Shown here: piece after piece, positions 37,058 to 46,659 of the stretch
Position numbering within the stretch: the stretch's first letter is position 1
Layout: every line of letters starts with the position of its first letter
Source of the DNA: Dyella silvae
Lineage (GTDB): Bacteria; Pseudomonadota; Gammaproteobacteria; Xanthomonadales; Rhodanobacteraceae
NCBI RefSeq assembly: GCF_026421305.1
Contig: NZ_JAPJBQ010000007.1
Location: 62,001 to 126,000 of the forward strand
Length of the DNA stretch: 64,000 bases
Direction of reading: 5' to 3'
Notes under the pieces: model-generated
The model's input: only the letters and a program-made list of their open reading frames with translations
The model's database searches: none
What the model was told of the DNA's origin: nothing
Translations under genes and position numbers: made by a program

Positions 37058-37163
37058 ACATGCGACCACGTGCAGCGTCTGAAACCGCTGCGCGGAAGGT
37101 CTGGATTACGCGACAATGGAGGCCCCCGACGACGCGATGCGCGACGCCTCCACCGAGATCACC

Positions 37164-38081
37164 ATGACGCCATCCATTCTGCGTATTGCCACCCGCAAGA
37201 GCGCGCTCGCCCTTTGGCAGGCCGAACACGTCGCCGCCGAGCTGCGAGCCGCGCATCCCGGGCTGGCGGTGGATCTGGTGCCGATGTCGACGCGGGGCGA
37301 CGAAATTATCGACAGGCCGCTGGCCGACATTGGCGGCAAGGGCCTGTTCCTCAAAGAGCTGGAAGTGGCCATGCTGGAAGGCCGCGCCGATCTCGCCGTG
37401 CATTCCCTGAAGGACGTGCCCGCGGAGCTCGAACCGGGCTTCGCACTGCCGGCCATCCTGCCGCGCGCGGACGCCGCCGACGCCTTTATCAGCAACGACT
37501 ACGCGACCCTCGCCGCGCTGCCGCTCGGTGCCCGCGTGGGCACCTCGTCGCTGCGGCGCCAGGCCCAACTGCGCGCAGTGCGCCCGGACCTCACGCTGCT
37601 GGATCTGCGCGGCAACGTCGGCACACGACTGTCCAAGCTCGATGCCGGTCACTACGACGCCATCCTGCTGGCCTGCGCAGGTCTGGAGCGGCTGGGATTG
37701 GCCTCGCGTATCCGCAGCCGTCTTGCTGCACCGGACTGGTTGCCGGCGCCGGGGCAGGCCGCCATTGCCATCGAGGCACGCGCCGATCAGCTCGCCGTGC
37801 TGGACCTGCTGGCCGCGCTGGACGATCCGCAAACCCGCCTCGCCGTCACCGCCGAGCGTGCGATGAACCACGCCCTGGGCGGCAGCTGCACCGTGCCGGT
37901 GGGTGCGTGGTGCACGGTGACCGAACGCGGCTTGCACCTGCGCGGCCTGGTGGGCGACGTGCGCAGCGGCCGCCTGATTCTGGCCGAGGCACAGGCCGAG
38001 GGCGATCAAGCGGAGGCGCTCGGCAAGCGCGTGGCTGACGCCTTGTTCGAACAAGGCGCCGGCCAGCTGCTGGGACACTGA
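37164..38081 (+). CDS. hemC: Hydroxymethylbilane synthase (porphobilinogen deaminase)
   Basis: 305 residues from ATG 37164. This start places the dipyrromethane-anchoring cysteine of [11 protein letters not shown] at residue 242, the same number as in E. coli HemC. Other family motifs are [34 protein letters not shown] and [13 protein letters not shown]. It polymerises four porphobilinogens to hydroxymethylbilane in haem synthesis. It follows algR by about 106 bases. hemD, which follows hemC in many gammaproteobacteria, is not next to it. Confidence 0.95.
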   Translation: MTPSILRIATRKSALALWQAEHVAAELRAAHPGLAVDLVPMSTRGDEIIDRPLADIGGKGLFLKELEVAMLEGRADLAVHSLKDVPAELEPGFALPAILPRADAADAFISNDYATLAALPLGARVGTSSLRRQAQLRAVRPDLTLLDLRGNVGTRLSKLDAGHYDAILLACAGLERLGLASRIRSRLAAPDWLPAPGQAAIAIEARADQLAVLDLLAALDDPQTRLAVTAERAMNHALGGSCTVPVGAWCTVTERGLHLRGLVGDVRSGRLILAEAQAEGDQAEALGKRVADALFEQGAGQLLGH

Positions 38082-38090
38082 TCGCACTCT

Positions 38091-38110
38091 CTGTGGGGTC
38101 GCTCCCACAG
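38091..38110. terminator. Hairpin between convergent hemC and DUF481 gene
   Basis: CTGTGGG/CCCACAG with a 6-base loop in the 46-base convergent gap; probably a bidirectional transcript end. It belongs to the common TGTGGGAGC-type palindromes also seen near 61752. Confidence 0.45.
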
Positions 38111-38127
38111 GTGTGCCTCGCGGCAAC

Positions 38128-38958
38128 TTAGAAGTTGTAGACCAGGTTGGTGGTCAGCAAGGTGTCGGTGCTGTCCGTACCGGGCTGCGCATCGCTGTTG
38201 TAGCGCACCTGGTAGCCCAGCTTGAGCGCCATCTTGCGGGTCATGCCGACCGACACGCCGATGTCGTTCTGGTAGTACTTGTTCTTTGAACCCACTTCCA
38301 TCAGCAGCGTGTCTTCCAGCGCCGTGTTGTCGGTGAGGCGCTGCTTGTAGTTCACCAGGCCACGGCCGACGGCTTCGCTCTGCGTGTCCTGCCGAACGTT
38401 GGTGGTGACGCCGTTCACCTGCTCGCTGACATCGGCCGGGCGATAGCGCTTGTAACCGGGGCCAACTTCGAACGACAGCTCGGAGCTATTGGTCTTCAAC
38501 GCGATGTAGCCGTAGCCGACCGAAACGATGCCCTGCCACAGGTTGGCGCCGAAATCGTCATGCGAGTAACGCGTCGCGGTGACGATGTAGCTGCGCGGGT
38601 CGAGCTTGTAGCCCACGGAAGCGCCGGCGTCGTAGCGGTTGGCCGTGGTTTCGAGACGATCCACCTGGTTGCCGGACTGATCGATCACCTTGACCTCGCC
38701 CTTGGAGCGCAGGCCATTGAGGAAGAAATTGTTCCTCCACAGATCGTTTTCCTGGTTCAGGCCCAACTTGGCATTGACGTTCTCCGAGCGGGAGTTGCCG
38801 TAGGAGGACGCGAAACCGAACTCGCCCGACCCCGACCAGCCGCCGTTGTCGGACGGATTGGACCCGGCCGTGCCAGCCGGCGCATCGTCAGCCTGTGCGC
38901 CAAAACTCACCAGCGCCGCGAGCAGGGCGCCCGCCATCAGGGTCTTCTTCATCAACAT
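38128..38958 (-). CDS. DUF481 outer-membrane-type protein
   Basis: 276 residues from ATG 38958 (an alternative ATG lies two codons later; AAGGAA serves either). Signal peptide about 1-23 (ending FGAQA). The mature part has repeating alternate-hydrophobic beta segments such as WSGSGEFGFASSYGNSRSEN and YKQRLTDNTALEDTLLMEVG, ending in LTTNLVYNF with a C-terminal Phe, as expected for a barrel. This is the DUF481 (YdiY) family, function unknown. It is convergent with hemC. Confidence 0.85.
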   Translation of the reverse strand: MLMKKTLMAGALLAALVSFGAQADDAPAGTAGSNPSDNGGWSGSGEFGFASSYGNSRSENVNAKLGLNQENDLWRNNFFLNGLRSKGEVKVIDQSGNQVDRLETTANRYDAGASVGYKLDPRSYIVTATRYSHDDFGANLWQGIVSVGYGYIALKTNSSELSFEVGPGYKRYRPADVSEQVNGVTTNVRQDTQSEAVGRGLVNYKQRLTDNTALEDTLLMEVGSKNKYYQNDIGVSVGMTRKMALKLGYQVRYNSDAQPGTDSTDTLLTTNLVYNF

Positions 38959-39013
38959 TTGTTCCTTTTTCGTTAAACAATAGCAGGCCGCCACCTTAGC
39001 TCGGTGGATTGAA

Positions 39014-39038
39014 CTCCCTCTGAACAGGGAGGGCTTTT
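39014..39038 (+). terminator. Plus-strand hairpin with T run
   Basis: CTCCCT-N6-AGGGAG followed by GGCTTTTT. It points rightward although both flanking genes run leftward, so it could stop antisense transcription. It sits between the membrane protein stop and the DUF481 start. Confidence 0.4.
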
Positions 39039-39066
39039 TGCGGGTTAAATGGCGTCAGATAGCCGT

Positions 39067-39969
39067 TTAGTGGCTATCGGGGAGTGCCGCCAGGGCGCCA
39101 TCATACAAACTCAGCTCGGTCGCCATGCCGAGACTGCAACTAATGGCCGCGATGGCTGCGATAGCGATGTGCCCCTCGGTGAAGCTCATCAGCATCAGCG
39201 CCAGGCTGGGCAGGGCATAGGCCAGGAAGGCGGCGAGATAGCGGCGCGGTTGCAGTTCCAGCCGGGCGCGTGGCCCCGCGACCCGTTGCAGCGCCGCCTG
39301 CCAACGCAGGCTTTCAATCAGACCCCGCAGCAAGGCCAGCGACAGCAGGGTGACGATCCATGCCAGCGGATGCCCGTGGCCCTCGCTGTTGTCCTGCCCC
39401 GTGGCGCACACCCACAGCCACAGGCCGCCGCCGTAAGCGGCCGACACGACGCGGCTGAGCGGTAATTGCGTGGCCAGATGGATGTCGATGCCAGGCGCCT
39501 GACGCCTGGCGTCGCTGTGGGCGGTGATGATCAGGCTGCCCAGGCTACACAAGGTCAGTGCCGAGCCGGCCAGACGCGTGGCCCAGAAGGCGTTGTCGCC
39601 TCGGGCCAGCCCTGCCACGGCCATGGCGGGCAACACGGTGGCAAGGGTGATCAAGGCATCGCGCGTGGGTCGCGCACCTTTGCCGATGCGCCAGCCATGC
39701 CAGACCGGCATCCAACGCAGATGCATGCACGCCGCGAGCAGACCCACAGCTGCCAGCATGCCGCCCAGCGCCAGCGGCACCAGCACATCGCCACGGCCAT
39801 CCGGATACACGCCCACCGCCAATGACAGCCCAAGCAGCATCCACGCGCCCAGGCCATCGTAGGCAAGCACGTGCAGGAGCGTCGCCCCCACCGTTCGGGG
39901 ACGGCGAGGCGCGGCGGCCTGGTCACTGTCGGCGGCCGTGCTCCAGGGGATTTCGTGGCGCGATTTCAT
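39067..39969 (-). CDS. Multi-pass membrane protein, unknown function
   Basis: 300 residues from ATG 39969. About eight hydrophobic segments alternate with short charged loops (for example WMLLGLSLAVGVY, LITLATVLPAMAVAGLA, WIVTLLSLALLRGLIESL). The size and the tail with RWQAALQRVAGPRARL loosely recall DmsC-type anchor subunits, but no partner oxidoreductase genes are adjacent, so I leave it unnamed. It is divergent from the WYL regulator. Confidence 0.7.
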   Translation of the reverse strand: MKSRHEIPWSTAADSDQAAAPRRPRTVGATLLHVLAYDGLGAWMLLGLSLAVGVYPDGRGDVLVPLALGGMLAAVGLLAACMHLRWMPVWHGWRIGKGARPTRDALITLATVLPAMAVAGLARGDNAFWATRLAGSALTLCSLGSLIITAHSDARRQAPGIDIHLATQLPLSRVVSAAYGGGLWLWVCATGQDNSEGHGHPLAWIVTLLSLALLRGLIESLRWQAALQRVAGPRARLELQPRRYLAAFLAYALPSLALMLMSFTEGHIAIAAIAAISCSLGMATELSLYDGALAALPDSH

Positions 39970-40112
39970 GAGCGCGGCGTCTTCTCTGCGTGAAGGGCGA
40001 ATCACATGCGTATGACCGTTGCGTGATCCAATGCCATTCCACCCTTTGTTGGACTTGCGGCTTCAGCCAACCGTGCGCATGCTACGCGGAGGCTGCCGTC
40101 GAAAATCATTTC

Positions 40113-41084
40113 ATGGATCGTTACGAGCGCATTCTGACCCTGCACCGGCTGCTCAAGTCGGCGCATTACCCCGTGCCTCTGCCTCGCCTGATGGACGAGC
40201 TGGAGTGCTCGCGCGCCACGCTTTATCGCGATGTGGCGTTTTTGCGCGACGCACTTGGCGCGCCCATCGAAAGTGCGGGTGGCGAACACGCCGCGTTCCG
40301 CTATGCCGTCGGCGAGGGCGAACGGTTCGAGTTGCCGGGATTGTGGCTGACTTCCGATGAACTCGCGGCGCTGCTTGCGCTGAACGAACTCATCGGGCGC
40401 AGCGGACCTGGTGTGCTCGCCGGTGCGCTCGCACCGTTCAAGGCGCGCATCGAGCATTTGCTGTCCGATCAAGGCAGCGGCAAAGCGTTGCCGATCGAAC
40501 GCATTCGCGTCATTGCCTGGGGCGAGCGCAAGCTCGACCAGCAGGTGTTTCGCGTGGTCGCCGGCGCGGTGCTTGAACGCAAACAGCTGCGCTTCCGCTA
40601 TCGCGCGCGCACCACCAATGCCGACAGTCACCGCAAGGTGTCGCCGCAGCGACTGACGCATTACCGCGACAACTGGTATCTGGACGTATGGGATCACGAC
40701 CGCGAAGCGCTGCGCAGCTTCGCCGTGGACCGCATTGCCGAGCCGCAGGCGCTGGACGAACCCGCGCGCGATGTGGCCGAGCAGGAGCTCAACGATGCGC
40801 TGGCCTCCAGCTACGGCATCTTCGCTGGCAAGCCCAAGGCCTGGGCCACGCTGCGATTCTCGCAGCACGCCGCGCGCTGGGTGGCAGACGAGCACTGGCA
40901 TTCGCAGCAGAAGGGCGAATGGCTGCCCGACGGCCGCTACGAACTGCAGGTGCCCTATTCCAACTCCAAGGAACTGCTGATGGACGTGCTCAAGTACGGC
41001 CCGGATGCAGAAGTGGTCGCGCCACTGTCGCTGCGCGAAGAGTTGAAGATCCAGCTGCAGCTGGCGCTGGGTAGCTATAAGTGA
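40113..41084 (+). CDS. WYL-domain transcriptional regulator (YafY type)
   Basis: 323 residues from ATG 40113 (MDRYERILTLHRLL), the standard opening of the family. An N-terminal helix-turn-helix (ECSRATLYRDVAFLRDALGA, about 28-50) is followed by a WYL domain around residues 150-215 with DNWYLDVWDH and RSFAVDRI, and a C-terminal WCX extension. WYL domains bind ligands, possibly nucleic acid or nucleotides, to control the DNA-binding part. Family D repeat DNA begins right after the stop. Confidence 0.88.
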   Translation: MDRYERILTLHRLLKSAHYPVPLPRLMDELECSRATLYRDVAFLRDALGAPIESAGGEHAAFRYAVGEGERFELPGLWLTSDELAALLALNELIGRSGPGVLAGALAPFKARIEHLLSDQGSGKALPIERIRVIAWGERKLDQQVFRVVAGAVLERKQLRFRYRARTTNADSHRKVSPQRLTHYRDNWYLDVWDHDREALRSFAVDRIAEPQALDEPARDVAEQELNDALASSYGIFAGKPKAWATLRFSQHAARWVADEHWHSQQKGEWLPDGRYELQVPYSNSKELLMDVLKYGPDAEVVAPLSLREELKIQLQLALGSYK

Positions 41085-41085
41085 C

Positions 41086-41165
41086 AGAAGTGAGTAAACA
41101 GGAGTGAGAAGTGCGAGAGAGCCGACACACCCTCTCTCACTTCTCACTCCTCTCCACTCATTTCT
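41086..41165. repeat. Family D repeat copy 1
   Basis: Inverted pairs of GAGTGAGAAGTG/CACTTCTCACTC-type words. It begins one base after the WYL gene stop and ends 13 bases before the patatin start, occupying the whole gap. Confidence 0.75.
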
Positions 41166-41178
41166 TAGCTTTTCACGC

Positions 41179-42138
41179 ATGAGCTCTGTCGACATCGCCG
41201 AATCCTCTGCTGCACCTTCCACTTCCGCCGCTACCCGCAAACCGACCATTGCGCTCGCACTTGGTTCCGGCGGCGCGAAGGGTCTCGCGCATATCGGCGC
41301 CATTGAAGAAATCGAAGCGCAGGGCTACGACATCGTGGCAATTGCCGGCACCTCGATGGGCGCGGTGATCGGCGGCATCTACGCCGCCGGCAAGCTTGGT
41401 GTGTATCGCGACTGGGTGTGTTCGCTGGCCAAGATGGACGTGCTCAAGCTGATTGACTGGACTTTGTCCGGCGGCGGCTTGATCAAGGGTGAACGCATCA
41501 TCGGCACACTGCGCGACCTGATCGGCGATATCGCCATCGAAGAGCTGCCGATTACGTTCACTGCCGTGGCCACCGATCTGGACCGCGAACGCGAGGTATG
41601 GCTGACGCGCGGTCCGCTGTTCGATGCGATTCGCGCGTCTATCGCCATACCGAGCGTGTTCCGCCCTCAGTTGCTGGACAACCGGCGGCTGATCGACGGC
41701 GGCCTGCTTAATCCCGTGCCAGTGACGCCGCTGATCCGCGAAACGGCCGACTACCTGTTCGCCGTGAGCATGGACGGCCCCATCGACAACACAGAGCCGG
41801 TCGATGCACAGCTCGTTCCAGCAGAGACACCCGATAGCTATCGCGCACGCATCGGCGATTTCATTGGCAAGCTGATGCCGCTCGGCAACGACAAGCCGCG
41901 CGAGCCCGGCGTGCTCGAGTTGCTTACCCAATCTATGGACCTGATGCAGGCCAATCTCTCGCGGCTGCGGCTAGCGGCGTATGAGCCTGATCTGCTGATC
42001 CGCATGCCGCGCAACGTCGCCACGGTGTACGAGTTCTATCGGGCTCGCGAGCTGATCGAATTGGGCCGGCAACAGGCGCGGCGCATGCTGACCGGCTGGC
42101 AGCCGACGCATCGCGGTCACTACACGCAGAATCCGTAG
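41179..42138 (+). CDS. RssA-like patatin phospholipase
   Basis: 319 residues from ATG 41179; the frame upstream runs through family D repeat DNA. Patatin motifs are complete: oxyanion loop GSGGAKG (about 30-36), nucleophile Ser59 in GTSMG and Asp173 in IDGGLLNPVP. It is a cytoplasmic serine lipid acyl hydrolase of the RssA group; the substrate is unknown. The repeat just upstream would form its mRNA leader if transcribed from the WYL gene. Confidence 0.87.
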   Translation: MSSVDIAESSAAPSTSAATRKPTIALALGSGGAKGLAHIGAIEEIEAQGYDIVAIAGTSMGAVIGGIYAAGKLGVYRDWVCSLAKMDVLKLIDWTLSGGGLIKGERIIGTLRDLIGDIAIEELPITFTAVATDLDREREVWLTRGPLFDAIRASIAIPSVFRPQLLDNRRLIDGGLLNPVPVTPLIRETADYLFAVSMDGPIDNTEPVDAQLVPAETPDSYRARIGDFIGKLMPLGNDKPREPGVLELLTQSMDLMQANLSRLRLAAYEPDLLIRMPRNVATVYEFYRARELIELGRQQARRMLTGWQPTHRGHYTQNP

Positions 42139-42142
42139 CCGG

Positions 42143-42511
42143 TCAGTGCGGCCCGTGGCCCTTGAGCCAGGCGTCGAGATAACACTTCAGTGCGACGGCG
42201 TTGTTGTGCTCGTCGTCGCGGGCGCCGTAGAGCAGGGTGATGCGCAGGCGCGAAGCCTTGGTCGCCAGGGGTTGCCAGTATTCGGAAACCCCATCCAGCT
42301 CCGTCGCATAGCGGTGGCGAAAAGCCTCCCAGCGCGCCGGATCATGGCCAAACCATTTGCGCAGCGCTGACGAGGGCGCCAGCTCCTTGGTCCACGCATC
42401 AAGCGCGGCGTCTTCCTTCTTCAAGCCTCGCGGCCAGAGCCGGTCGACCAAGACACGATAGCCGTCGCTTTTGGCGGCAGGCTCATACACGCGCTTGATA
42501 GTGATGGACAT
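42143..42511 (-). CDS. DUF488 family protein
   Basis: 122 residues from ATG 42511, with GGGAGG about ten bases upstream. Family hallmarks are IKRVYEP (start), VLVDRLWPRGL, LRKWFGHDPARW and ITLLYGARDDEHNNAVAL. Function unknown. It is convergent with the patatin gene, four bases from its stop. Confidence 0.87.
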   Translation of the reverse strand: MSITIKRVYEPAAKSDGYRVLVDRLWPRGLKKEDAALDAWTKELAPSSALRKWFGHDPARWEAFRHRYATELDGVSEYWQPLATKASRLRITLLYGARDDEHNNAVALKCYLDAWLKGHGPH

Positions 42512-42595
42512 GGGCGGGCGGCCTCCCAAAAGGAGAATCTTCAGCATACGCCGATGAAAGACGCGTCACGACCCGCCCACGATCTGAGGCAGAGC

Positions 42596-43312
42596 TCAGA
42601 TCTCTTCGACCTGAGTCACCTTGCCACGGCGCATCAGCCAGGCCACGCCACGCAGGTCGGCGATACCTACCCACAAGCGATCGAGCATGCCGTACTTAGA
42701 CGTACCGGCGGTGCGCGGACGATGACCGACCGGCACGCTGGTGCTCTGGAAGCCTGCGCGCTTCACCAGTGCCGGCAGATAGCGGTGCATGTGGTCGAAG
42801 TAGGGCAGGCGCAGGAACACGTCGCGATCGAACAGCTTGAGACCGCAGCCGGTATCCGGCGTGCTGTCCTTGAGCATGCGCGAACGCACGGCATTAGCAA
42901 CTTTCGACGAGATGCGCTTGTTGAAGCTGTCACGGCGCGTGGTGCGCCAGCCGGCGAACAGGCGCACGTTGGCCTGCGCCTTGTCGCGCTCGGCGAGCAG
43001 CTTGGGAATATCAGCCGGATTGTTCTGGCCGTCGCCATCGAGCGTGGCGATCCACGGCGAACGCGCGGCGCGCACACCGTTCCACACCGCGGTGCTCTGA
43101 CCGCTGCGGGTCAGGTGGCGCACAACGCGCAGTTCCGGGTACTTGGATTTTTCCGCAGCAAGCACGGCCACGCTGTCGTCGCTGGAATCGTCGTCCACGT
43201 ACACGATCTCGAAATCGGTCTTGCCGCGCAGGGCGGTAGCGATTTCGGCGAGCAGCGGCGGGATGTTGTCGCGCTCGTTGAACACCGGCACGACGACGGA
43301 CAATTGGGGCAT
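42596..43312 (-). CDS. Family 2 glycosyltransferase (DPM1/ArnC-like)
   Basis: 238 residues. A GT-A fold of the dolichol/polyprenyl-phosphate mannosyltransferase group: LSVVVPVFNERDNIPPLL opens it, the nucleotide loop is YVDDDSSDDS, the metal site is TLDGDGQNNP, and an acceptor-side motif is DTGCGLKLFDRDVF. It has no C-terminal membrane helices, so it is peripheral. It would transfer a sugar to a polyprenyl phosphate, perhaps for lipid A or glycan decoration; partner genes are not adjacent. Confidence 0.88.
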   Translation of the reverse strand: MPQLSVVVPVFNERDNIPPLLAEIATALRGKTDFEIVYVDDDSSDDSVAVLAAEKSKYPELRVVRHLTRSGQSTAVWNGVRAARSPWIATLDGDGQNNPADIPKLLAERDKAQANVRLFAGWRTTRRDSFNKRISSKVANAVRSRMLKDSTPDTGCGLKLFDRDVFLRLPYFDHMHRYLPALVKRAGFQSTSVPVGHRPRTAGTSKYGMLDRLWVGIADLRGVAWLMRRGKVTQVEEI

Positions 43313-43507
43313 GGGGTGGGCCTTGTCTTGAACAGGGGGGCGCCTGGCGCCAGGGGCGATATTCTAGTGGGTGGAGGGCGTCCCGTCAGGAGCGGGGTGG
43401 CCGCTGGTTCGGCAGGGCTCATGCTCGCTGAATAATTCCCTCTCCCCGCCGGGGAGCGCACCCTGTGCGCGATGACGGCACGACACGCCCCCTCGAGACC
43501 CGTGATG

Positions 43508-43932
43508 CGATGTGCAGCTCTGCTGCACGAGCCGTGCGCTCTGAGCTTTTGACCTTCGGGCCCCCTGTGCGGCGGTGAGGGGTGGACGATCAGGCCCGCA
43601 GGGGGATCGGCAGGGATGCCGATCCCTTTTCGTCAGGGCAGGATGCCCTGTCGAAAAGCCCGGCCGCCCCTCACGGACTGGCCGGCTTCACCGGCCAGCG
43701 CCAAGCGGGGGTGCCTTTTCTTTTGGTTACTTTTCTTTGGGCAAGCAAAGAAAAGTGACCCGGCCTCCGGCAGGAGGTCGGAAGCCCGCGGCAGGCGAGC
43801 CAGGTCGCCTCACCGTCGACAAGAGCCAAAGTCACTGGATCCCAGCCTTCGCTGGGATGACGGTGAGGGATATGAACCGTGCCGCGAGCACCCACCCCTC
43901 ACCCCAACCCTCTCCCCGGAGGGGAGAGGGAG
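43508..43932 (+). repeat. Composite repeat, order E-C-A-B
   Basis: Block E (about 43508-43700), C (43717-43790), A (43832-43868), B (43885-43931), the same order as at 31465-31895. A short TGTGGGAGC-type fragment (GGGAGCGCACCCTGTGCGCGA) lies just before, at 43455-43475. The gap 43313-43998 holds no gene. Confidence 0.75.
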
Positions 43933-43998
43933 CCGGTCTGTCGCACGGCTACGCGCTTCAGCGAGCAAACCCGCAAAAACAAGCCAGGAAAACCCGCC

Positions 43999-44874
43999 TC
44001 AGCGAATCTTGCCCAGAATCCCGTCCAGCTCGTCGTTGCTGTGATAGTGGATCACCAGCTTGCCGCGACCACCGCGTCCCTGGGCCAGCTCAACACGTGT
44101 GGCGAAGCGATCGGCCAGCTCACGTTCCAGCGCATCGATGTTGGGATCGCGCGCGGGGGCGTGCTTAGCCTTGCCCTTGGGTGCCGTCTGCGCACGGCGA
44201 GCGGCTTCTTCCAGTTCGCGCACGCTCCAGCCCTTGCGCGCTGCTTCCAGCGCCAGGCCTTCAGCCATGCTTTCCGGCAGCGTGATCAGGCAGCGGGCAT
44301 GGCCCATTTCGAGCTGCCCCTCGTCCAGCAGACGCTTGATCGACTCGGGCAGCTCGGTGAGACGCAGCATGTTGGATACGGAGGCGCGCGAGCGGCCCAC
44401 GGCATCCGCCGCCTGCTGGTGGGTGAGGTCGAAGTCGTCGATGAGGCGCTTGAGCGCGTCAGCTTCTTCCAGCGGAGTGAGGTCCTGGCGCTGGATGTTT
44501 TCGATCAGCGCCATGGCCGGCACGGCCACTTCCGGCACGTCCTTCACCAGCGCCGGCAGCTCATGGAGCTGCGCACGCTGGGCGGCGCGCCAGCGGCGTT
44601 CACCGGCAATCAGCTCGTAGCTGTTCTTGCCGATGGCGCGAACCACCACCGGCTGGATCAGGCCCTGCGCGCGGATCGAGGCGGCCAGTTCGTCCAGCGC
44701 CTCGTCGTTCCAGTGACGGCGCGGCTGGTATTTACCGGGCTGAATCTGCTGGATCGGCAGCGTGCGCAGCTCGCCTTCCTGCTCCAGTACCGAGGGCTTG
44801 CCGGGTTCGTCGGCACCACCACCCAGCAGGGCATCGAGCCCGCGACCCAGGCCCCGTTTTTTCGCAGCAGACAT
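43999..44874 (-). CDS. parB: Chromosome partitioning protein ParB
   Basis: 291 residues. An N-terminal ParA-interacting tail (KRGLGRGLDALLGGG) is followed by the CTP-binding ParB/Srx domain with GERRWRAAQ and ENIQRQDL, the helix-turn-helix (THQQAADAVGRSRASVSNMLRL) and a C-terminal dimerisation domain. It loads on parS sites as a CTP-dependent clamp. AGGAG in the end of parA serves as ribosome site; the genes are two bases apart. No convincing parS site was found in the window. Confidence 0.95.
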   Translation of the reverse strand: MSAAKKRGLGRGLDALLGGGADEPGKPSVLEQEGELRTLPIQQIQPGKYQPRRHWNDEALDELAASIRAQGLIQPVVVRAIGKNSYELIAGERRWRAAQRAQLHELPALVKDVPEVAVPAMALIENIQRQDLTPLEEADALKRLIDDFDLTHQQAADAVGRSRASVSNMLRLTELPESIKRLLDEGQLEMGHARCLITLPESMAEGLALEAARKGWSVRELEEAARRAQTAPKGKAKHAPARDPNIDALERELADRFATRVELAQGRGGRGKLVIHYHSNDELDGILGKIR

Positions 44875-44876
44875 GC

Positions 44877-45743
44877 TTACTCCTGGTGGATATCGACGAC
44901 GTCGTCGAGCGTCTCGTCTGAGTCATCGTGCAGCATCGGCGCCGCCACGTCGCCCGCCTGATCCTGCTGCTGGACGTTATGCCCACGCTCGCGGCGGATC
45001 ATTTCGCCGGCCAGCCCGATATAGGCAATGGCGCCGCGCGAGCTGCGATCGTACAGATGGATCGGCTGGCCGTGGCTGGGCGCTTCGGCCAGGCGGACAT
45101 TGCGCGGAATGATCGAGCGCAGCACCTTGTCGCCAAAGTGCGTGGTGAGCTGCGCTGACACTTCGTTGCCGAGGTTGTTGCGCACGTCGTACATGGTGCG
45201 CAGCAGGCCTTCGATTTCCAGCCCCGGATTGAGGCGCTGACGCACGGCCTTCACCGTATCGAGCAGGCTGGAGAGACCTTCCAACGCAAAGTATTCGCAC
45301 TGCACCGGAACCAACAGACCATGGGCCGCCGTCAACGCGTTGAGCGTGAGCAGATGCAGCGTGGGCGGGCAGTCGATGAGGATGGTGTCGTAGCGATCAG
45401 CCACCTTGGCCAGCTGCTCTTTGAGCCGGCCTTCGCGGGCAATCGCGTCCATCAACTTCAGTTCGGCCGCGGTGAGGTCGCCGTTGCCGGGCAACAGATC
45501 GTAGTTTGCCTCGGTCCGGACAATGGCCTTTTCGATCGGCGCTTCGTCCAGCAGCACTTCGCAGCCGTTCGGCTTGGCCTCGTGCTTGTCCACACCCGAC
45601 GCCATGGTCGCGTTGCCCTGCGGGTCGAGATCGACCAGCAGCACTCTGCGCTTGGCGGCAGCCAGCGCAGCGGCGAGATTGACGGCGGTGGTGGTCTTGC
45701 CGACTCCGCCCTTCTGGTTGGCGACAGCGATGATGCGAGCCAT
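44877..45743 (-). CDS. parA: Chromosome partitioning ATPase ParA
   Basis: 288 residues from ATG 45743 ([19 protein letters not shown]). Deviant Walker A KGGVGKTT (about 10-17), Walker B-region DLDPQGNAT and ILIDCPP show a ParA/Soj ATPase. The C-terminus extends into an acidic tail ([16 protein letters not shown]). It works with ParB to separate origins. It lies between rsmG and parB on one strand, the classic arrangement near a replication origin. Confidence 0.95.
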   Translation of the reverse strand: MARIIAVANQKGGVGKTTTAVNLAAALAAAKRRVLLVDLDPQGNATMASGVDKHEAKPNGCEVLLDEAPIEKAIVRTEANYDLLPGNGDLTAAELKLMDAIAREGRLKEQLAKVADRYDTILIDCPPTLHLLTLNALTAAHGLLVPVQCEYFALEGLSSLLDTVKAVRQRLNPGLEIEGLLRTMYDVRNNLGNEVSAQLTTHFGDKVLRSIIPRNVRLAEAPSHGQPIHLYDRSSRGAIAYIGLAGEMIRRERGHNVQQQDQAGDVAAPMLHDDSDETLDDVVDIHQE

Positions 45744-45783
45744 GGTGTCGTCGGTACCGTGAACGAGTGAAAAGGGGGCTAGA

Positions 45784-46431
45784 TTAGCAGCCTGCTTGAT
45801 CGCCTGTGCGGGCCAGCACGATGAGATGGCGCTCGCCGCCCACATCCGGCACTTCCAGCGTATGGATCGCACGCACCTCGAAACCCGGTGGCATATCGGC
45901 GAGCTCGTCGTCGGGGTGCTTACCCTTCATGGCGAGCCAGGTGCCGTCTTTGGTCAAAAGATGACCACCCCAGTCCAACATGTCCCGCAGGCTGGCAAAG
46001 GCCCGGGCCGTGATGCAGTCGTACTGGCCTTCCACCTCTTCAACCCGCGACTGCACCGCGCGCACGTTCTCAAGCTTAAGTGAGCGGATGGCCTCGCGCA
46101 GGAAGCGGACCTTTTTGCCGTTGGAATCCACCAGCAATATCTGGCGTTCCGGCGCAGCGATGGCGAGGGGAATGCCCGGCAGCCCCGGGCCGGTGCCGAG
46201 ATCCGCCAGCGAGCTGCCCTGCACATACGGCAGGATGGCCAGCGAGTCGACCAGATGACGGCTGATCATGTCAGCCGGGTCGCGGATGGCGGTGAGGTTG
46301 TAGGTGGCGTTCCAGCGCGCCAGCAGCGCCTGGTAGTCGAGCAGGCGCTCCACGGCACCGTCCGGCAGCTGCACGCCCAGCGAGGCGATGCCGCGTTCCA
46401 GCCGGATTTGCAGGTCGTGACGGGAGGTCAT
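45784..46431 (-). CDS. rsmG: 16S rRNA m7G methyltransferase RsmG
   Basis: 215 residues from ATG 46431. [14 protein letters not shown] and the SAM-binding motif [17 protein letters not shown] identify RsmG (GidB), which methylates G527 of 16S rRNA; loss gives low-level streptomycin resistance in E. coli. parA follows after 40 bases. mnmG (gidA), its usual upstream partner, is not adjacent here. Confidence 0.95.
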   Translation of the reverse strand: MTSRHDLQIRLERGIASLGVQLPDGAVERLLDYQALLARWNATYNLTAIRDPADMISRHLVDSLAILPYVQGSSLADLGTGPGLPGIPLAIAAPERQILLVDSNGKKVRFLREAIRSLKLENVRAVQSRVEEVEGQYDCITARAFASLRDMLDWGGHLLTKDGTWLAMKGKHPDDELADMPPGFEVRAIHTLEVPDVGGERHLIVLARTGDQAGC

Positions 46432-46501
46432 GGGAGTGACGCCTTGGTAAAACGGGGCCGCAAGTATCCGGGTGTGGCGCTCCGGACGCCAGTTTGGGGG
46501 C

Positions 46502-46566
46502 AGGAGTGAGTGAAGAGGAGTGAGGAGTGAGAAGCGAGAGAGAGCCAGACCTTCTCTCACTTCTCA
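46502..46566. repeat. Family D repeat copy 2
   Basis: GAGTGAGTGAAGAGGAGTG.. words followed by ..TTCTCTCACTTCTC, immediately before the terminator of the SPFH gene. Confidence 0.7.
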
Positions 46567-46567
46567 A

Positions 46568-46592
46568 AGAAAAACCCGCCGAAGCGGGTTTG
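46568..46592 (-). terminator. Terminator of SPFH gene
   Basis: On the minus strand AAACCCGC-TTCG-GCGGGTTT followed by TTCTTT, about 70 bases after the stop. A perfect 8-bp stem with a UUCG tetraloop. Confidence 0.85.
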
Positions 46593-46659
46593 AAGTGTCT
46601 CCCCTGTGGCGGGCGCTCTGGGGCCACCTTCGCCATGGGCCTGCCGGCGTTAAGGCCGG

